Assembly: GCA_026214975.1 (NCBI GenBank)
Contig: CM047813.1
Coordinates: forward strand, 35,373,871 to 35,437,870
Length of the DNA stretch: 64,000 nucleotides
DNA from: Gentiana macrophylla
Taxonomy: Eukaryota; Streptophyta; Magnoliopsida; Gentianales; Gentianaceae
Direction: 5' to 3'
The notes below the pieces were generated by a model. It saw nothing but the letters and a program-made list of their open reading frames with translations. It had not been told where the DNA came from and ran no database searches. The translations under genes were made by a program, and so were the position numbers. Below, in pieces: positions 46,900-58,420 of the stretch (the first letter of the stretch is position 1; each line of letters opens with the position of its first letter).

Positions 46900-49100
46900 G
46901 AACGAGCGTATTCATTTTCAATAGGATAATTTGTTTGTCTTATTGACGATAAATATAACATTCGTAGCACGAACCTAAGACTCGGACTATTGTTTGATAA
47001 AGTCAGAACCATTAAGCATTGCTGAAAATGTATTAGTAACGCATCTTAAAACAATATAAACGCAAATGGTTTCCGTATTTCGATAAACGCTTCTTTCGAT
47101 TCTATTAATTAGTGCATATTCCCTAAAGACAAGATCTGAAGACTGGCTTAGGGTGATTCCTATCTCCCAGTCATTGGAACACTGTCTCAAAGGAACAATG
47201 CCTAAGTTTCTTTTCAATCGGGAAAGGGTAATAGATTTAAAGAAGTTACATAGCCTGTTCATATCGACATTCGGGGTCATATGAAAGATACAAGCTAATG
47301 GGAGCTTCTGAGTAGTGACATATTGTCTAATAACTACTCGAAACTCCGTAAGTTTATTCAAAAATATTTGGAGGAAATCTCTGATTTCACCAGAGATAGA
47401 GTATTCCATACTCAGAAATAGGTTGTTGCGTAGTCTTCGGATGATGCTCGGCCCGCCTCCCAAGCTGAAATGTTTTCACTAAGGGATACACCATAAATTT
47501 GCCTTATATAGTTATTGATGTGCTACGATATGCTGCTGAACTCATTTAAGATATTGGTTGCAAAATAACGGTTTACATTGTTATGAAAAACCGAGAAGTC
47601 TACCAAAAAGATGCCTAAGCATTTGTGGATAAGGAGTGAATTCGGTTCACCCCACTTCCGTACATAGAGGCATTTAGCACCGAGTGCTTGAAGGTAGGAC
47701 TGGCAATTTTGCATACACGTTTCGGTTATGAAGTATCTTAATGCATTGAGTAAAGGTTGGTTATAAAACTCGTAAAATCAGAGAATGACGGTTATACTGT
47801 CAAACTCGGTCTGATAGAGTCTATAAATAACAACCTTGGATCTTGAAGTATTTGTACTCAAGATGTTACTAATCGATTTGTTCACCCACATCCAACACCG
47901 GCGCTTGGTGATAACACTAATAAAAACTACTAAACTAGATCGATATCGATCCACCTGAACGCAGGTGGGAGTATGGTTTGTCCATTACCCATTGCGGGAC
48001 CTTACGGTCTATACGGGCGATTGATGACCTATAGTCCTTTGTGGGGTGTGTAGGATCCCCGATCATAGAGGTTGGTTTAAAAGCCATAACCACAGTGAAT
48101 GGAGTTTGATACTCCAGGATTCATTGAAACTCTTGTAGAACCACCTGAGCATCTCAGGCCGGTGGGAGTAATTGGAACTACATGAAGAAGAGTAGAATGA
48201 ATAGGAAAGTTTAACTTTCACAAGAAAGTTTGAGTAATTTAGGGGTGATTCCCGAAAGGTAGAGAGTTAACTGGACCGTGATCTCTCTCACCACTCGATC
48301 ATGCTTGATATCGTCGTAAAGCGGAAATAGGGGTGATTCCCTAAGACTTCCTTTCCGAACAACGGAATCTGAATTCATTCAGAACAGAAGGGTTTTAGCT
48401 AAGAACAAATAACGGATTCGTTACAAAGCGTAAAATAGGGGTGATTCCCTAAGACCTTTTTGCGAGAGACCAACGGTATCTTAATTTATTCAGAAGAACC
48501 TTTGGCGAGGAAGCTTTGCCATAGCTTATATCCTTTGGGGATTAAAGTAAACCTCTAGGTCATTTCAAAGTCATATATTTTAATATGTGGACTTGACCAG
48601 AATGTTGATAAGTCTTTGGTAGACTGGGCATCAATATTAATAAAGTAGTATGTAGATTAGTGTTTGTGAACGGTAACACTGAAACAGTTGGAAACAACAT
48701 GGGTGTGTTATCTGCAGTCAGAGTCTGACATGCCATCGGGATTCATTCTAAAGGATTTGATTCGCCCAAATCCGCGAGAATCGATCATTGGCAATCCCAC
48801 CCATTCACCTGGTTAAGATATTCTTGCATTTATGCGGCATTCAACGATGTAGTCTACCCTACCTCTCAGGAATGATTATCTAAACCTGAGGATGAATATG
48901 AAATGGGATGTTTAGTGAATCCTCAAGTATCTTCAGGAGAATGAGGAATAATATGCTAGTATATTCAGGTGCAAACTAGAATATAAGTGATGACACTGAT
49001 TCTGACTTTAGGTCAGATTAAGGATGATCGTTAAGTCGATTTCGTCCTCAGTGTTGAATCAAAGACATATTGATATCGTACCACCGGATTAGATGGAAAT
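46900..49100 (+). pseudogene. Highly degenerate pol traces of the nested copia
   Basis: Plus-strand similarity to copia pol is visible only in fragments. An integrase C-terminal-like stretch lies around 47590-47700 (STKKMPKHLW region). An RNase H stretch at about 48918-49010 is readable as ILKYLQENEE followed by stops, equivalent to the LKYLRRTK segment of related elements. Stops are frequent in all frames. The 158-residue minus-strand frame at 46987-47463 lies antisense to this region and matches nothing I know. Confidence 0.6.
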
Positions 49101-49375
49101 GCGATGTTTCAATCCCAAAGATTGACTCAAGCCGCCAACCTACCTGATCAGTGTACCAAGTCACATGGTATTCGGTTTCTGAGTACGCGCCGGGTCACTG
49201 ACCTACCCTGCGGCGGCACACTCCGGTCGTGCTTGGAAGGATGAATTACTAAGATGCGCTTGGAGGGTACATATTTGAGGGATACGTCTCACTTGTTTTG
49301 AGCAAGTGGGAGAATGTTGTAGATATAGATAAATAAGGGTGTGCTCTAAAACAATTAATCCACTTGCCTTTCGTG

Positions 49376-49387
49376 CAAGTGGGAGAT
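49376..49387 (+). promoter_or_regulatory. Polypurine tract of the nested copia
   Basis: CAAGTGGGAGAT immediately before the 3' LTR, the typical Tork/Angela-type tract. Confidence 0.9.
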
Positions 49388-51235
49388 TGTTAGGTGTAGT
49401 GCCCGAAAGACAATTATATAATTGTTTTTGGATAGAATTAATAATTCATCTTATTATATGCATGTGTGCTTATAATTAAGACACTACTGAAAACCCTAAG
49501 TACCTCGTTTATGTAATCACATAACTCAGTGTATGGCTATACACAAGAGGATTGAGTTAGTGAGATGTACTTAAAATTAACTTAGTCCGTAGCGCTGATT
49601 AATCTGAGTATGGGTCTCATGATTAATTTGCTAATAATGCACCCAGAACACTTTAGGTGTGACAGTCTTATCCGGACTGTCGGTAATAGGGTACCTAGTG
49701 GGGCATTTATATATGATGATAATCATATAGGGCTGGACCGATTTGATTTGAGTTCTCGATATAATTCCGTATTCGAGAAGTCTTATCGAATCACAAGATG
49801 ATCATATATGGATTAATCTCAATCCTGAGGTGATCACAGACGACTGCTTAAACTAGGGTAGAGTTTGATGTGTTAGTAAGGATCACTTCGAAGTATGTGG
49901 TCCAACACTTCTCGTTGGCTCTATTCTGGGATGAGTGAGTAGTCTGTGCTATCACAGATATGGAATACATTCCTTCCCTCTGGAAGTAGAGAGACAGTCC
50001 CCTTATTTGTTAGCCCTGAGAAAATGATCGATCGGCCGAGTTCATATTTAGACTAATTAGCTACTAGTCAGATATGTGAACTAATTGATCACTGGGTGGG
50101 TTAATGGTGAATAAGGATAAGATATTCTGAGTCGGGTTCACGGAGACTTCCCACTCAGAATGGACAGTCTATGGAGGATTTATCCGTATGTAATGATTAT
50201 ATCAGTGGACGCTTTCGACTCATAAATTGAGTGTAAGTTATCTATATTCGATAGAGTTCGATTTCGGGTTTATGGTGGTGTAATCCCGAATTAATAGGTT
50301 GGATATAATTATTCATGCGATGAATAATTTTTATTCGATTTATTGTAGCTACTGAATATGGGTCCATGGTCCCCGACGTGGCTCCTAATATAGCATATAG
50401 GTTTCTCGTCGTTGCACCTCAATTATAATTAAATAGTGGATTGGGCTATTTAATTTGATATGTGGATTAATTGTTTAGTTGGACTAAACAATTAAATACA
50501 CTAAAAGACATTTTTCTTGACTCGGCCAAATTAGTGTGTTGACCTTTTGACCTAATTGGTCAAATATGGTTTTGTGCGTGTGAACCTTTTAATAAAAAGG
50601 TGGCGCCACTTTTGTGGTTAATAATTATTAGGAAATTAGCTTTCTTGGATAATTATTTGACATGTGATTTTTCTTTTATTTGTTAAATGATAATTCATGG
50701 AATATTAGTTAATAATATGATTTATCCTAATTTGTTTGGGATAATTATTTTATTTATCTTTTATTTGGAAAAATGATTAATGTAATAATTATCTCTTAAT
50801 TATTTAATCCTTGGAGGTTAAGTTTTACACTCCTGTATAAAGAGAGTTCTTCCAAGCCTTTTGACACACAAAAATATTAACACGCCATTAGTGTAAGAAT
50901 ATAGCTTGGAATTTTCGGCTATAGTTCTTTGGGTTTCGAGTTGGAATAATCTTCGGGATTATTCCGGTAGCATATCAAGGAGGTCCGGCGGCGGGAAACA
51001 CCATCCACCTGGTGTTGCTGGGAGACACGCGTTGGAGGGCCGTGGCTTCTCAAAATACGTGTTCTTGGAGATCTATCGTTCTTGGAGTTAATCACCATAA
51101 AAAGGTAGGCTCCTAAACCCCCTTGTAGGTTTAGATCTTTTATTTATGTATTTTGTTTCGTTTAGATCTAGATCCGATACTTCCGCTGCGTAATCAGGTC
51201 AATCTATGATTGATCCGACGATATTACTTTTAACA
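49388..51235 (+). repeat. 3' LTR of the nested copia
   Basis: 1848 bp, nearly collinear with 41946-43789, with short clustered differences (see findings). Confidence 0.95.
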
Positions 51236-51500
51236 CCTAGGCCCTTTCCAAATATTTGATTTGGGAAAAGGCCTAGGCCTAAGCTATTTCCAAAATTTGA
51301 TTTTGGAAAGTGGCCAGGCCTAAACCAAAATTATTTGGCATTTTCAAATATTTGATTTGGAATAGGCCTAGGCTCTTTTCAAATATTTGATTTGTAAAAG
51401 GCCTAGGCCTATGCCACTTCCAAAATTTTGATTTTGGAAAGTGGCCAGGCCTAAACCAAATTTGGTTTAGGAAGATGCATTTTGGTTTAGGAAACCAAAT
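51236..51500 (+). repeat. ~130-bp tandem repeats in the outer copia interior
   Basis: Units carrying AAATATTTGATTTG, AAAAGGCCTAGGCCT and GAAAGTGGCCAGGCCTAAAC repeat with a period of about 131 bp (CCTAGG at 51236 and 51367). A related partial unit (TTTGGAATAGGCCTAG) ends at 41945, so the nested copia landed inside this array. Many units are self-complementary (GGCCTAGGCC). Confidence 0.85.
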
Positions 51501-53590
51501 GCATCCATTTTTATTAGGAATCAAAAGGAAAGAAACAAAAGAGATATAATTTTAATTTTGATTTATTATTGGAATAGTTCTAATTTATAAAAATTAAAAT
51601 TAAAATCGTTTAAAATTAATCGTTAATTTTATTTCGATTAAAATCATTTAATTAATTAAATGTTAATTAGTTAATTGATTGGATAAAATTATTTAATAGA
51701 TTAAATGTTAATTGATTAATTAAGACGCAAGTAGTTAAATTTTAATTTTATCTTTTTCATAAGATGTTATTGTATGGATTAGATATAGTAGATATAATAT
51801 GATTATATGGACCCCGATTGATCGCTGACTCGAATCGATAGGATAGATGTGAATGATTTAATTTTTCTGTCGGTTTAAAAAATTGTCCTAGGCCGTTATG
51901 AAGAACGTGACCTAGTTTATTTTCTGTATTTATCCCATTCCGTTAGCTCCCCGTGCAATGCGGCGGGTGTATTTATTTTATTAGATAGAATTAAATGTAA
52001 CAAGAATGGAGCAGAAGATGAAGACCAAAGAAAGATTTAAAATAAAGATCTCATTGGAGAATGGAGCATTAAAGATCCTATTGGCGGTTGCAACTACCTT
52101 TAGATCATGACCGGGTTTTAAATCGGTTTGTATTCGAAACCGCACCTAGGAAAAGTCCATGATCATACCGGTTACTTTACGCATTTGTTTATTTTGTGCT
52201 TGTATTTATTTTATATGATACGATAGATGCATGACTAGGCACGATCTAGATAAATGTGTAGGATATATATCTATAGAGATAGATATATTTGATGAGACCG
52301 TGATTAAAATTAATTAAGTGAATTAATTTACATAAATACTTCCACAACAAAAATCAAGTCGAAATTTTGTCTCCCAATATTATAACGACGGTGAAGAGCT
52401 TGTGTTCGGATCCAACTGATCGACCACCGCCGGGAGTTGACCTACCTCGGGTATATCGTCGTTATTGAGATATGAGCGTATGAGATCTTGTGAATATTGG
52501 GTTATGACTTGACTAGAGTCTTTCGGTGATTGGCCACCGTCTGGGCCGTCTGACTTTAGAGACAAGGGGTTGACTAACACATAGTGATGTGTATCGCCAA
52601 AGAGTTGACTAGTCAACCACTGAGAATCACATAGAGATGTGAATGGTAAAGAGTTACCTACCTTTCAAATTTATCTTGGTTGATCGACCACCGCCGGGAA
52701 TCAAGGTAACTAGATTGGATCTTAGCCACTAAAGAAATTTTGAAATATTATTGAAAGTCAATTGGGAGTAGTTGACTAGTGGGACCAAAATCATAAACCA
52801 AAAGACCATTTTTGATTTTGCATGTTTAAACAACAACACTCTTTTATCTTTATTTTTAGGTCGTAGTTTTATCAAACTTTTATATTTATGTTTTTAATTC
52901 TCGATTAGTAAAACCAAATTATGACTGTTACCTTTTGAGAAACGTTCTCAAATATGGTTAAGTAATTTTAATCCTTTTAAAATAAGTAATGAGACGAGCA
53001 ATCCCGTTATAGTAGTTGGAGACAAGGAGACTACATATTCAATGCAGTGCTCCAAGACTTTAATTATTAGAGAAAAGCGGAAGCTCGTGATATTGGATAC
53101 GATCCAATATAATCATTCGGTCATACGATGACAAATTATTCAAACGTTGGATAAGAATGACTAGACCGATTTTTGGAAAGGATGTTTTCAAAATTGTAAG
53201 ATTTAAGTATCGACTTAATTCTAAAATTGCTTAAAGGTTAATTAAATAGTTAATGTTTTAAATACGATTTAAAAGGTTAAATAAACTATTTAATAAACTT
53301 TAGATTTTCTTTATGAAAGGAAATTAAAGACATGGCTCTTGTGATCTTTCTTAAGTCTTATGAAGACTACATTAAGAAATATTTACAAGTGCTTAAAGGA
53401 TTGAAAGGAAAGTTAGGGCATGTGCTTAAATAGAGAACTTATTGAAGTTTCTATTCTAGGCAAGTGAGTTGAGATAAATCTATCTGAGTTCAAAGTCAAC
53501 TCTAAGATATATGATACCTTATGAATGTGATTAAATTAGAAGGATTTAATACAGATATGGAAGGTGAAGCAACGTCGTAACACTTACCAC
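51501..53590 (+). other. Non-coding leader/gag region of the outer copia
   Basis: AT-rich sequence with repeated phrases such as GATCGACCACCGCCGGGA (52419 and 52682). A gag gene should lie here, but I could not identify one. Stops are frequent in every frame. Confidence 0.5.
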
Positions 53591-55960
53591 ATTCTGGATC
53601 TAGTAAACTGATAAGAGAACTAAATAAATGTTATTATGTTCCGGTTCTTATGAAAAACATACTTTCAGTTATTTGTTAGGATTTAGTAAACATATTCAAT
53701 TGTAAAGAATAAATGTTATTCCGATAAAGTTGAAATGTCACTGAATCTAACATGCTAGATTGATGTCACTATATAGTTGATATATGTGATGAGATCTCGA
53801 CTAAATATTTGTATGGCTGTTATCCTTGATATTTGTAGTTGTTCTAGATGTCGACTCTCTGGAAGAGAAATGTATAATCAATGTCATTTAGATGATGTCT
53901 GAACCATGTGATTATGAATCATGTGGGTGATGCGTATCTTATCTAAAGATGATTAAAATACCTTTTTATGAAAAAGGTTGTAAAATCTAGAAAAATTGTC
54001 TAAAGCCTGAACATACCGATGTTTGTTGGCTTGTGACAATCAATGCCACAAATAATTTTTTATTAGTCTCTACGTCTATTTTTAGAAATAGTCAAGTGTA
54101 CTCAGTGAAGTGCATAATTCGGAAAGCCCGAAAAGTTTGAGCTAGTACGAATATGAGATTGATGAGCTATTTAGGAATTAATATTCAATTGGATTGAAGC
54201 AATTAATACACGAAGGGTGTTTCGTGGTCGTCGAAAGGAATAAGATTCTTCCCTTGAAGGATATCATCTTTGGGATACGTAATTAGATGGTGTTCCCAAA
54301 ATGGAAACAACACTTTATATGATAAAGGTGTGACGCAAGCCATGCGAAGTATCTCTTACCCGTTTCGGGATAGTGCCCTTATACTTAACCGAGCTCCAAA
54401 GAACAAAGTTTGAATAAATTCCATATTAGATATAGAAGAGGATAATGTCGAATCTATCTTAACCGATGATTTGAAGTTGTCATAGGCTGAGTCCAAAAGG
54501 CTTGGAGCTTAGTATGACATATGCAACTTTGTGGAATGTCTTAGCTAGCACGCTGGATATTAATTACTTGTCCGCGGAGCAAAATGTTTGTCTCCAAGCA
54601 TGTTGTCTTCTAAAGGAATCGTTTCTTCCAACAGAAACAGTGGGAGTGAATCAGATCTCAAAAGAATTTGAGAACCACAAAGATATATTCAACCATTGGA
54701 ACATGAGCAGACACCGCATAGCGATGAGGTGTAGAACACTGCTCAGTGCACACAAAAGTTCTGTAAGTCTGTGGATAACCTCAAGCCTAAAAAGGCTGCT
54801 GGTATGTTCATCTTAAAGAATGAATATCTCACGACTTATGAAAGAATGTTTGAAAGGCAAGATTGAGAGATATGGCTATGAGCCATAATATCTGAATTAG
54901 ATTCCATCAGTGACAACCAGGTTATGAACCTAGTCTGTCTTACCTGGAGGGAATGTCCCTGTAAGGCTGAGCCCAGTTCTATTCAGACTATGCTTGTTAT
55001 AACTTCGTATCATGACTATATGATAGTGTTGAAGATGTTGGGTAGACAACTCGATGTTCATAGACGATAACATGATATGTAAGCCCACGAGATCCATTTA
55101 TGGACTCAAACAAGTTTCTTTAGACAATTTCTTTGTTTGATAATCAAAGGAGTTTGATTTAGTCTAAAGAAGGATATGCCCAATGTGCAAGATGGATAGT
55201 GGGAGTGTGTTATGATTTTTGAGCAAGGTATTATATATCTCTCTCGAGAATTAATACCTCATGTCACAGTCAATTAATGTTTGGTAGTTCAAGGTCTTTA
55301 CGAAAGCACTTGGATTGGCAGTTCTTATTTTTAGAAATAAGAATCTATAGTGATAGATTTAACTACTGTTAGATTATAGTTTACCTATATAGATGTGATG
55401 CTAAAAGAGTTTAGCATAGATCGCGCAAGAAGATACTGCTAGCCGATTTTCTTAAGATCTATCTATGTTAGGACGTTGGTCCTAAAGATAAGGTGAAAGA
55501 TGATGCTTATGAAAGGTTTCCTTCGCTCCTGTGATAGGAACCATCATAAAGGTAATGCCGGATGTTCATACTTCATGAAAAGTCATGAGCAAGTATGAAA
55601 ATGAATCTGGTGAATGTCGAGAATATCCTTAAACAAGTTAAGGAAGAGTTCCTAGTTTATTGAAACTTGGAATTAAACAAACGTAGATATACAGACGTAA
55701 ATCCTGAGTCTTACGAAGGCGAGTGGAAGCTTCTGATGCAGGTTTGCAATCACTTTGATTAAGTGATACAGTTGAGTGGAAATGTTCTAGCCTATGGGTC
55801 ATCAGAAACTCTACAACTAAGCCAAAACACAAGAGTGCCTTGGAGGCGCGGCGGAGCGATGCATGGATCTAGAAGGTTCATTCCTGAACCTTGTACGGTT
55901 GTTCCACCTTTTCTATATAGCTGATATAGTAAGTGGATTCATTGCTTAAAGCAAGGGCCA
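53591..55960 (+). pseudogene. Highly degenerate pol of the outer 18.5-kb copia
   Basis: Recognisable pieces are a pre-integrase stretch YYVPVLMKNILSV at about 53634-53680, the RT phrase SIYGLKQ at 55093-55113, and an RNase H region at about 55590-55830 with AYGSSETLQLS-like sequence. The open frame at 54502-54816 is incidental or a frame-shifted remnant. No catalytic DD pair could be confirmed. The element could only move with enzymes supplied by a relative. Confidence 0.65.
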
Positions 55961-56147
55961 GGGTCTCGTCAGAGATTCATGTGTGTGTTGAGGCGGTTCC
56001 TTTGACTTGGTCATTTGGAACATGATATGAAGATAGTCTGAGTCCCCACGGATAGCGATCCGTTCATGGCTAGAGCTGGTTTCGAGTAATGCATGAGATT
56101 CTTGTGTTTCAACTTGGTCTTGTGTGCGCGAGTGATTGGTCTTAGGC

Positions 56148-56159
56148 CAAGTGGGAGAT
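56148..56159 (+). promoter_or_regulatory. Polypurine tract of the 18.5-kb copia
   Basis: CAAGTGGGAGAT immediately before the 3' LTR at 56160, identical to the tract of the nested copia. Confidence 0.9.
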
Positions 56160-58099
56160 TGTTGAAATAGTGTCCTAAACCCAATCGGGTTGGACCGGAT
56201 CCGACCGGGTCGGATCATTTCTACTATTTCTTTATTTTTATACATATATTAAATGGCTTTTATATTGTCATACATATGTTCTTTTAAAGAACCAATTATG
56301 AATTGTTATATGATAACGTCCTTAGTATTTTAAACCGTGATAGAGAAACCTTGATAGGCGATTATGGTTGATGAGATCTCTAATCACTTTAACAAGTTTG
56401 ATACTTAAATGTCTCTAGGCTGATGTACTATTAAACAGGACATTGATAGTAAAAACAGATTAGCACGAATTAGATGTCTTTTGTCTTTAAGGGCAGTGAT
56501 AGCTCTCTTCTATGAAGTGTAGAGACGCTTGGACTGTACGTGGACATGTATTAGAGAATGCGTACGTTAGACTGACCCACTTACACGGATAAGTGTCACA
56601 CTATGTGGCGGTTGTGTAATTATCCTTTGGACCGGAGTCTTCATGGCATCACGGTGTGGATTGTCATGCTTTGACACTATTGAGGTTTCCCCTAGCCACG
56701 GGGTGATCATGCGGTAGTGATTGGGTGTGATACTGAAGCATGCGGAGTATACATGATTGGTCGTCCGGGAATCGCTTATCCTATGATTGGGATCGAATAT
56801 CCGAAATGGCCTTCTTATAAGGAATGTCTAGCTCTCGTGAATCTTTGCAAAATGGAGGTAAACGAGTTACTTCGAGAGAGCATGATATCCAGATTGTAAG
56901 ATACGGTCGTTAATGTTTGACACTCGACGTACGACCGTATGGATATTATTACAGCAATAAGATTGTAAGTTACTCGGTAACTGTTTCACATGAAAGGTAG
57001 TAGTCATTGCATTTGACTCTTCCAATGATTGGGGTCACGGTGTGTTGCTGACGCTATCCCGTGATCGTTAGGCATGAAGGAAATTTTAAGTAATTTGCAC
57101 TTTGTGTCTACGGCCAACATATTCGAAGCCTATCGGGTCACACACATATGAACATCTAGCGGATTAAAATGTGGTTATAGATGATAACCAAATAAGGAAA
57201 GTTTATCTCGTACTATAAAAGTTACATGAGTAAATTAATATGGTGGTATTTATTTATTATGAATAAATTAAATACAAGATATTAATAATATTATATTAAT
57301 TAAAGAATATTCCGGATGCCAATTTATTGGCATATGGGGCGCAACTTATTAGTGTATAAGATACACTTGGATTGTGCAATTTAATTAATAATATTACCAT
57401 ATATTAATATAAGATATTAACATATGAATATATATATATGTTCACCACACGTGAATTGCATATAGGATATGCATGTTCACATTTGTGATAAATATATATG
57501 TGTAGATTTATATTTGTAATATATATATGTGATATATACACATGTGTAAATTGATTTATGGTAATAAGATAAATATAGTCAATATAAGATATTGACAATA
57601 TCTTGGAAATATTTAATATAAGATATTATATTAAATGAGATAAATCAATCAATTATATTTTCCTTATTTTATTGGGAAAATGTTTTCTTCTCCTCCACAC
57701 TATATGGGGCGCCACCTACACTATAAATAAGAGGTGGGTGTCAAGCTCTCTTTTGCACATTCACAATTCCAAGAACTAATAGTTCTTGTGTAAAATAGAG
57801 AGCATCCTATAGAGAATTGGAGAGAGGGAAAAAGGGCCGGTCTAGCAACCGGAGTTTTCCAATAGCAATCCATGATGGGATTCCGGTGGGCTGTTCGTGT
57901 GGACTAGCGGTAGAGGCCGAACACTTGGGCGGCTCTATGCAGAACTACTCTTCTTAGACGGTCAAAGTGTCGATCTTATAGATCAACCAAGGTAACCACC
58001 GTCTTTAGCTCGTTTGTTTATTGCTTAAACGAAGTCGATCTTGGGTTGATAGGAAATAAATTTTAAATTCCACTGCGTTCCCGCGTAGATTTCCTAACA
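56160..58099 (+). repeat. 3' LTR of the 18.5-kb copia
   Basis: 1940 bp, highly similar to 39565-41505. Confidence 0.95.
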
Positions 58100-58154
58100 G
58101 AAACAACATTCAAAACACAAACTCGAGGCTGAAAACTCATCAAAACACAGACAA

Positions 58155-58420
58155 GGCCTTTTGGCGCTCGATGAACAACTTTAGCGCGCGCTGAAACACA
58201 AGCAGAAACACCATAGCACTCTGATTCAGTATTGGCGCGCGCTGGAACTCTCTGATCTTTCTACTTTCTTTTGTTTCACTTTGGCATGAGCTGAAACTTT
58301 CTGAACTTTCTGTCACATTTTGGTTTCGTTTCAGCACGCTCTAAACACTTTTGGCTCACGCTAAAACTCTCTGAACTTAAATCCTATTTTCTGGTTTCAT
58401 TTTCGCGTGCGCTAAAACCT
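58155..58420. repeat. Recurring GCGCGCGCTGAAAC-like motif in the solo LTR
   Basis: Variants TAGCGCGCGCTGAAAC, TTGGCGCGCGCTGGAACT, TTGGCATGAGCTGAAACT, TTCAGCACGCTCTAAAC, TTGGCTCACGCTAAAACT and TTCGCGTGCGCTAAAAC recur every 35-60 bp, in one orientation. Confidence 0.75.

Larger units (their letters stand above)
41946..51235 (+). mobile_element. Nested copia element (Tork/Angela-like) inside the 18.5-kb copia
   Basis: LTRs at 41946-43789 and 49388-51235 (1.84 kb each) start TGTTAGGTGTAGTGCCCGAA and end ACTTTTAACA. A perfect CCTAG duplication flanks the element (41941-41945 and 51236-51240). PBS TGGTATCAGAGCC and purine tract CAAGTGGGAGAT are in place. The 5.6-kb interior has a leader with tandem repeats and only traces of pol. 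It is the youngest confirmed layer in this nest, since it interrupts the internal region of the outer copia. Confidence 0.95.
39565..58099 (+). mobile_element. Full copia element (Tork/Angela-like), host of a second copia
   Basis: 5' LTR 39565-41505 and 3' LTR 56160-58099 (both about 1.94 kb) start TGTTGAAATAGTG and end TTTCCTAACA. They are flanked by a perfect GAAAC duplication (39560-39564 and 58100-58104). A Met-tRNA-type PBS and a purine tract adjoin the LTRs. The internal region, excluding the nested element, is about 5.4 kb and holds only highly degenerate gag-pol remnants. LTR copies are very similar to each other while the coding part is destroyed. Confidence 0.94.

Noticed and set aside
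46987..47463. 158-residue minus-strand open frame
   Set aside because: Lies antisense to decayed copia pol in a plus-strand element with no known domain; length alone does not make a gene.
52380..52616. 78-residue minus-strand frame
   Set aside because: In the non-coding leader of a plus-strand copia, spanning repeated GACCACCGCCGGGA phrases; no domain.
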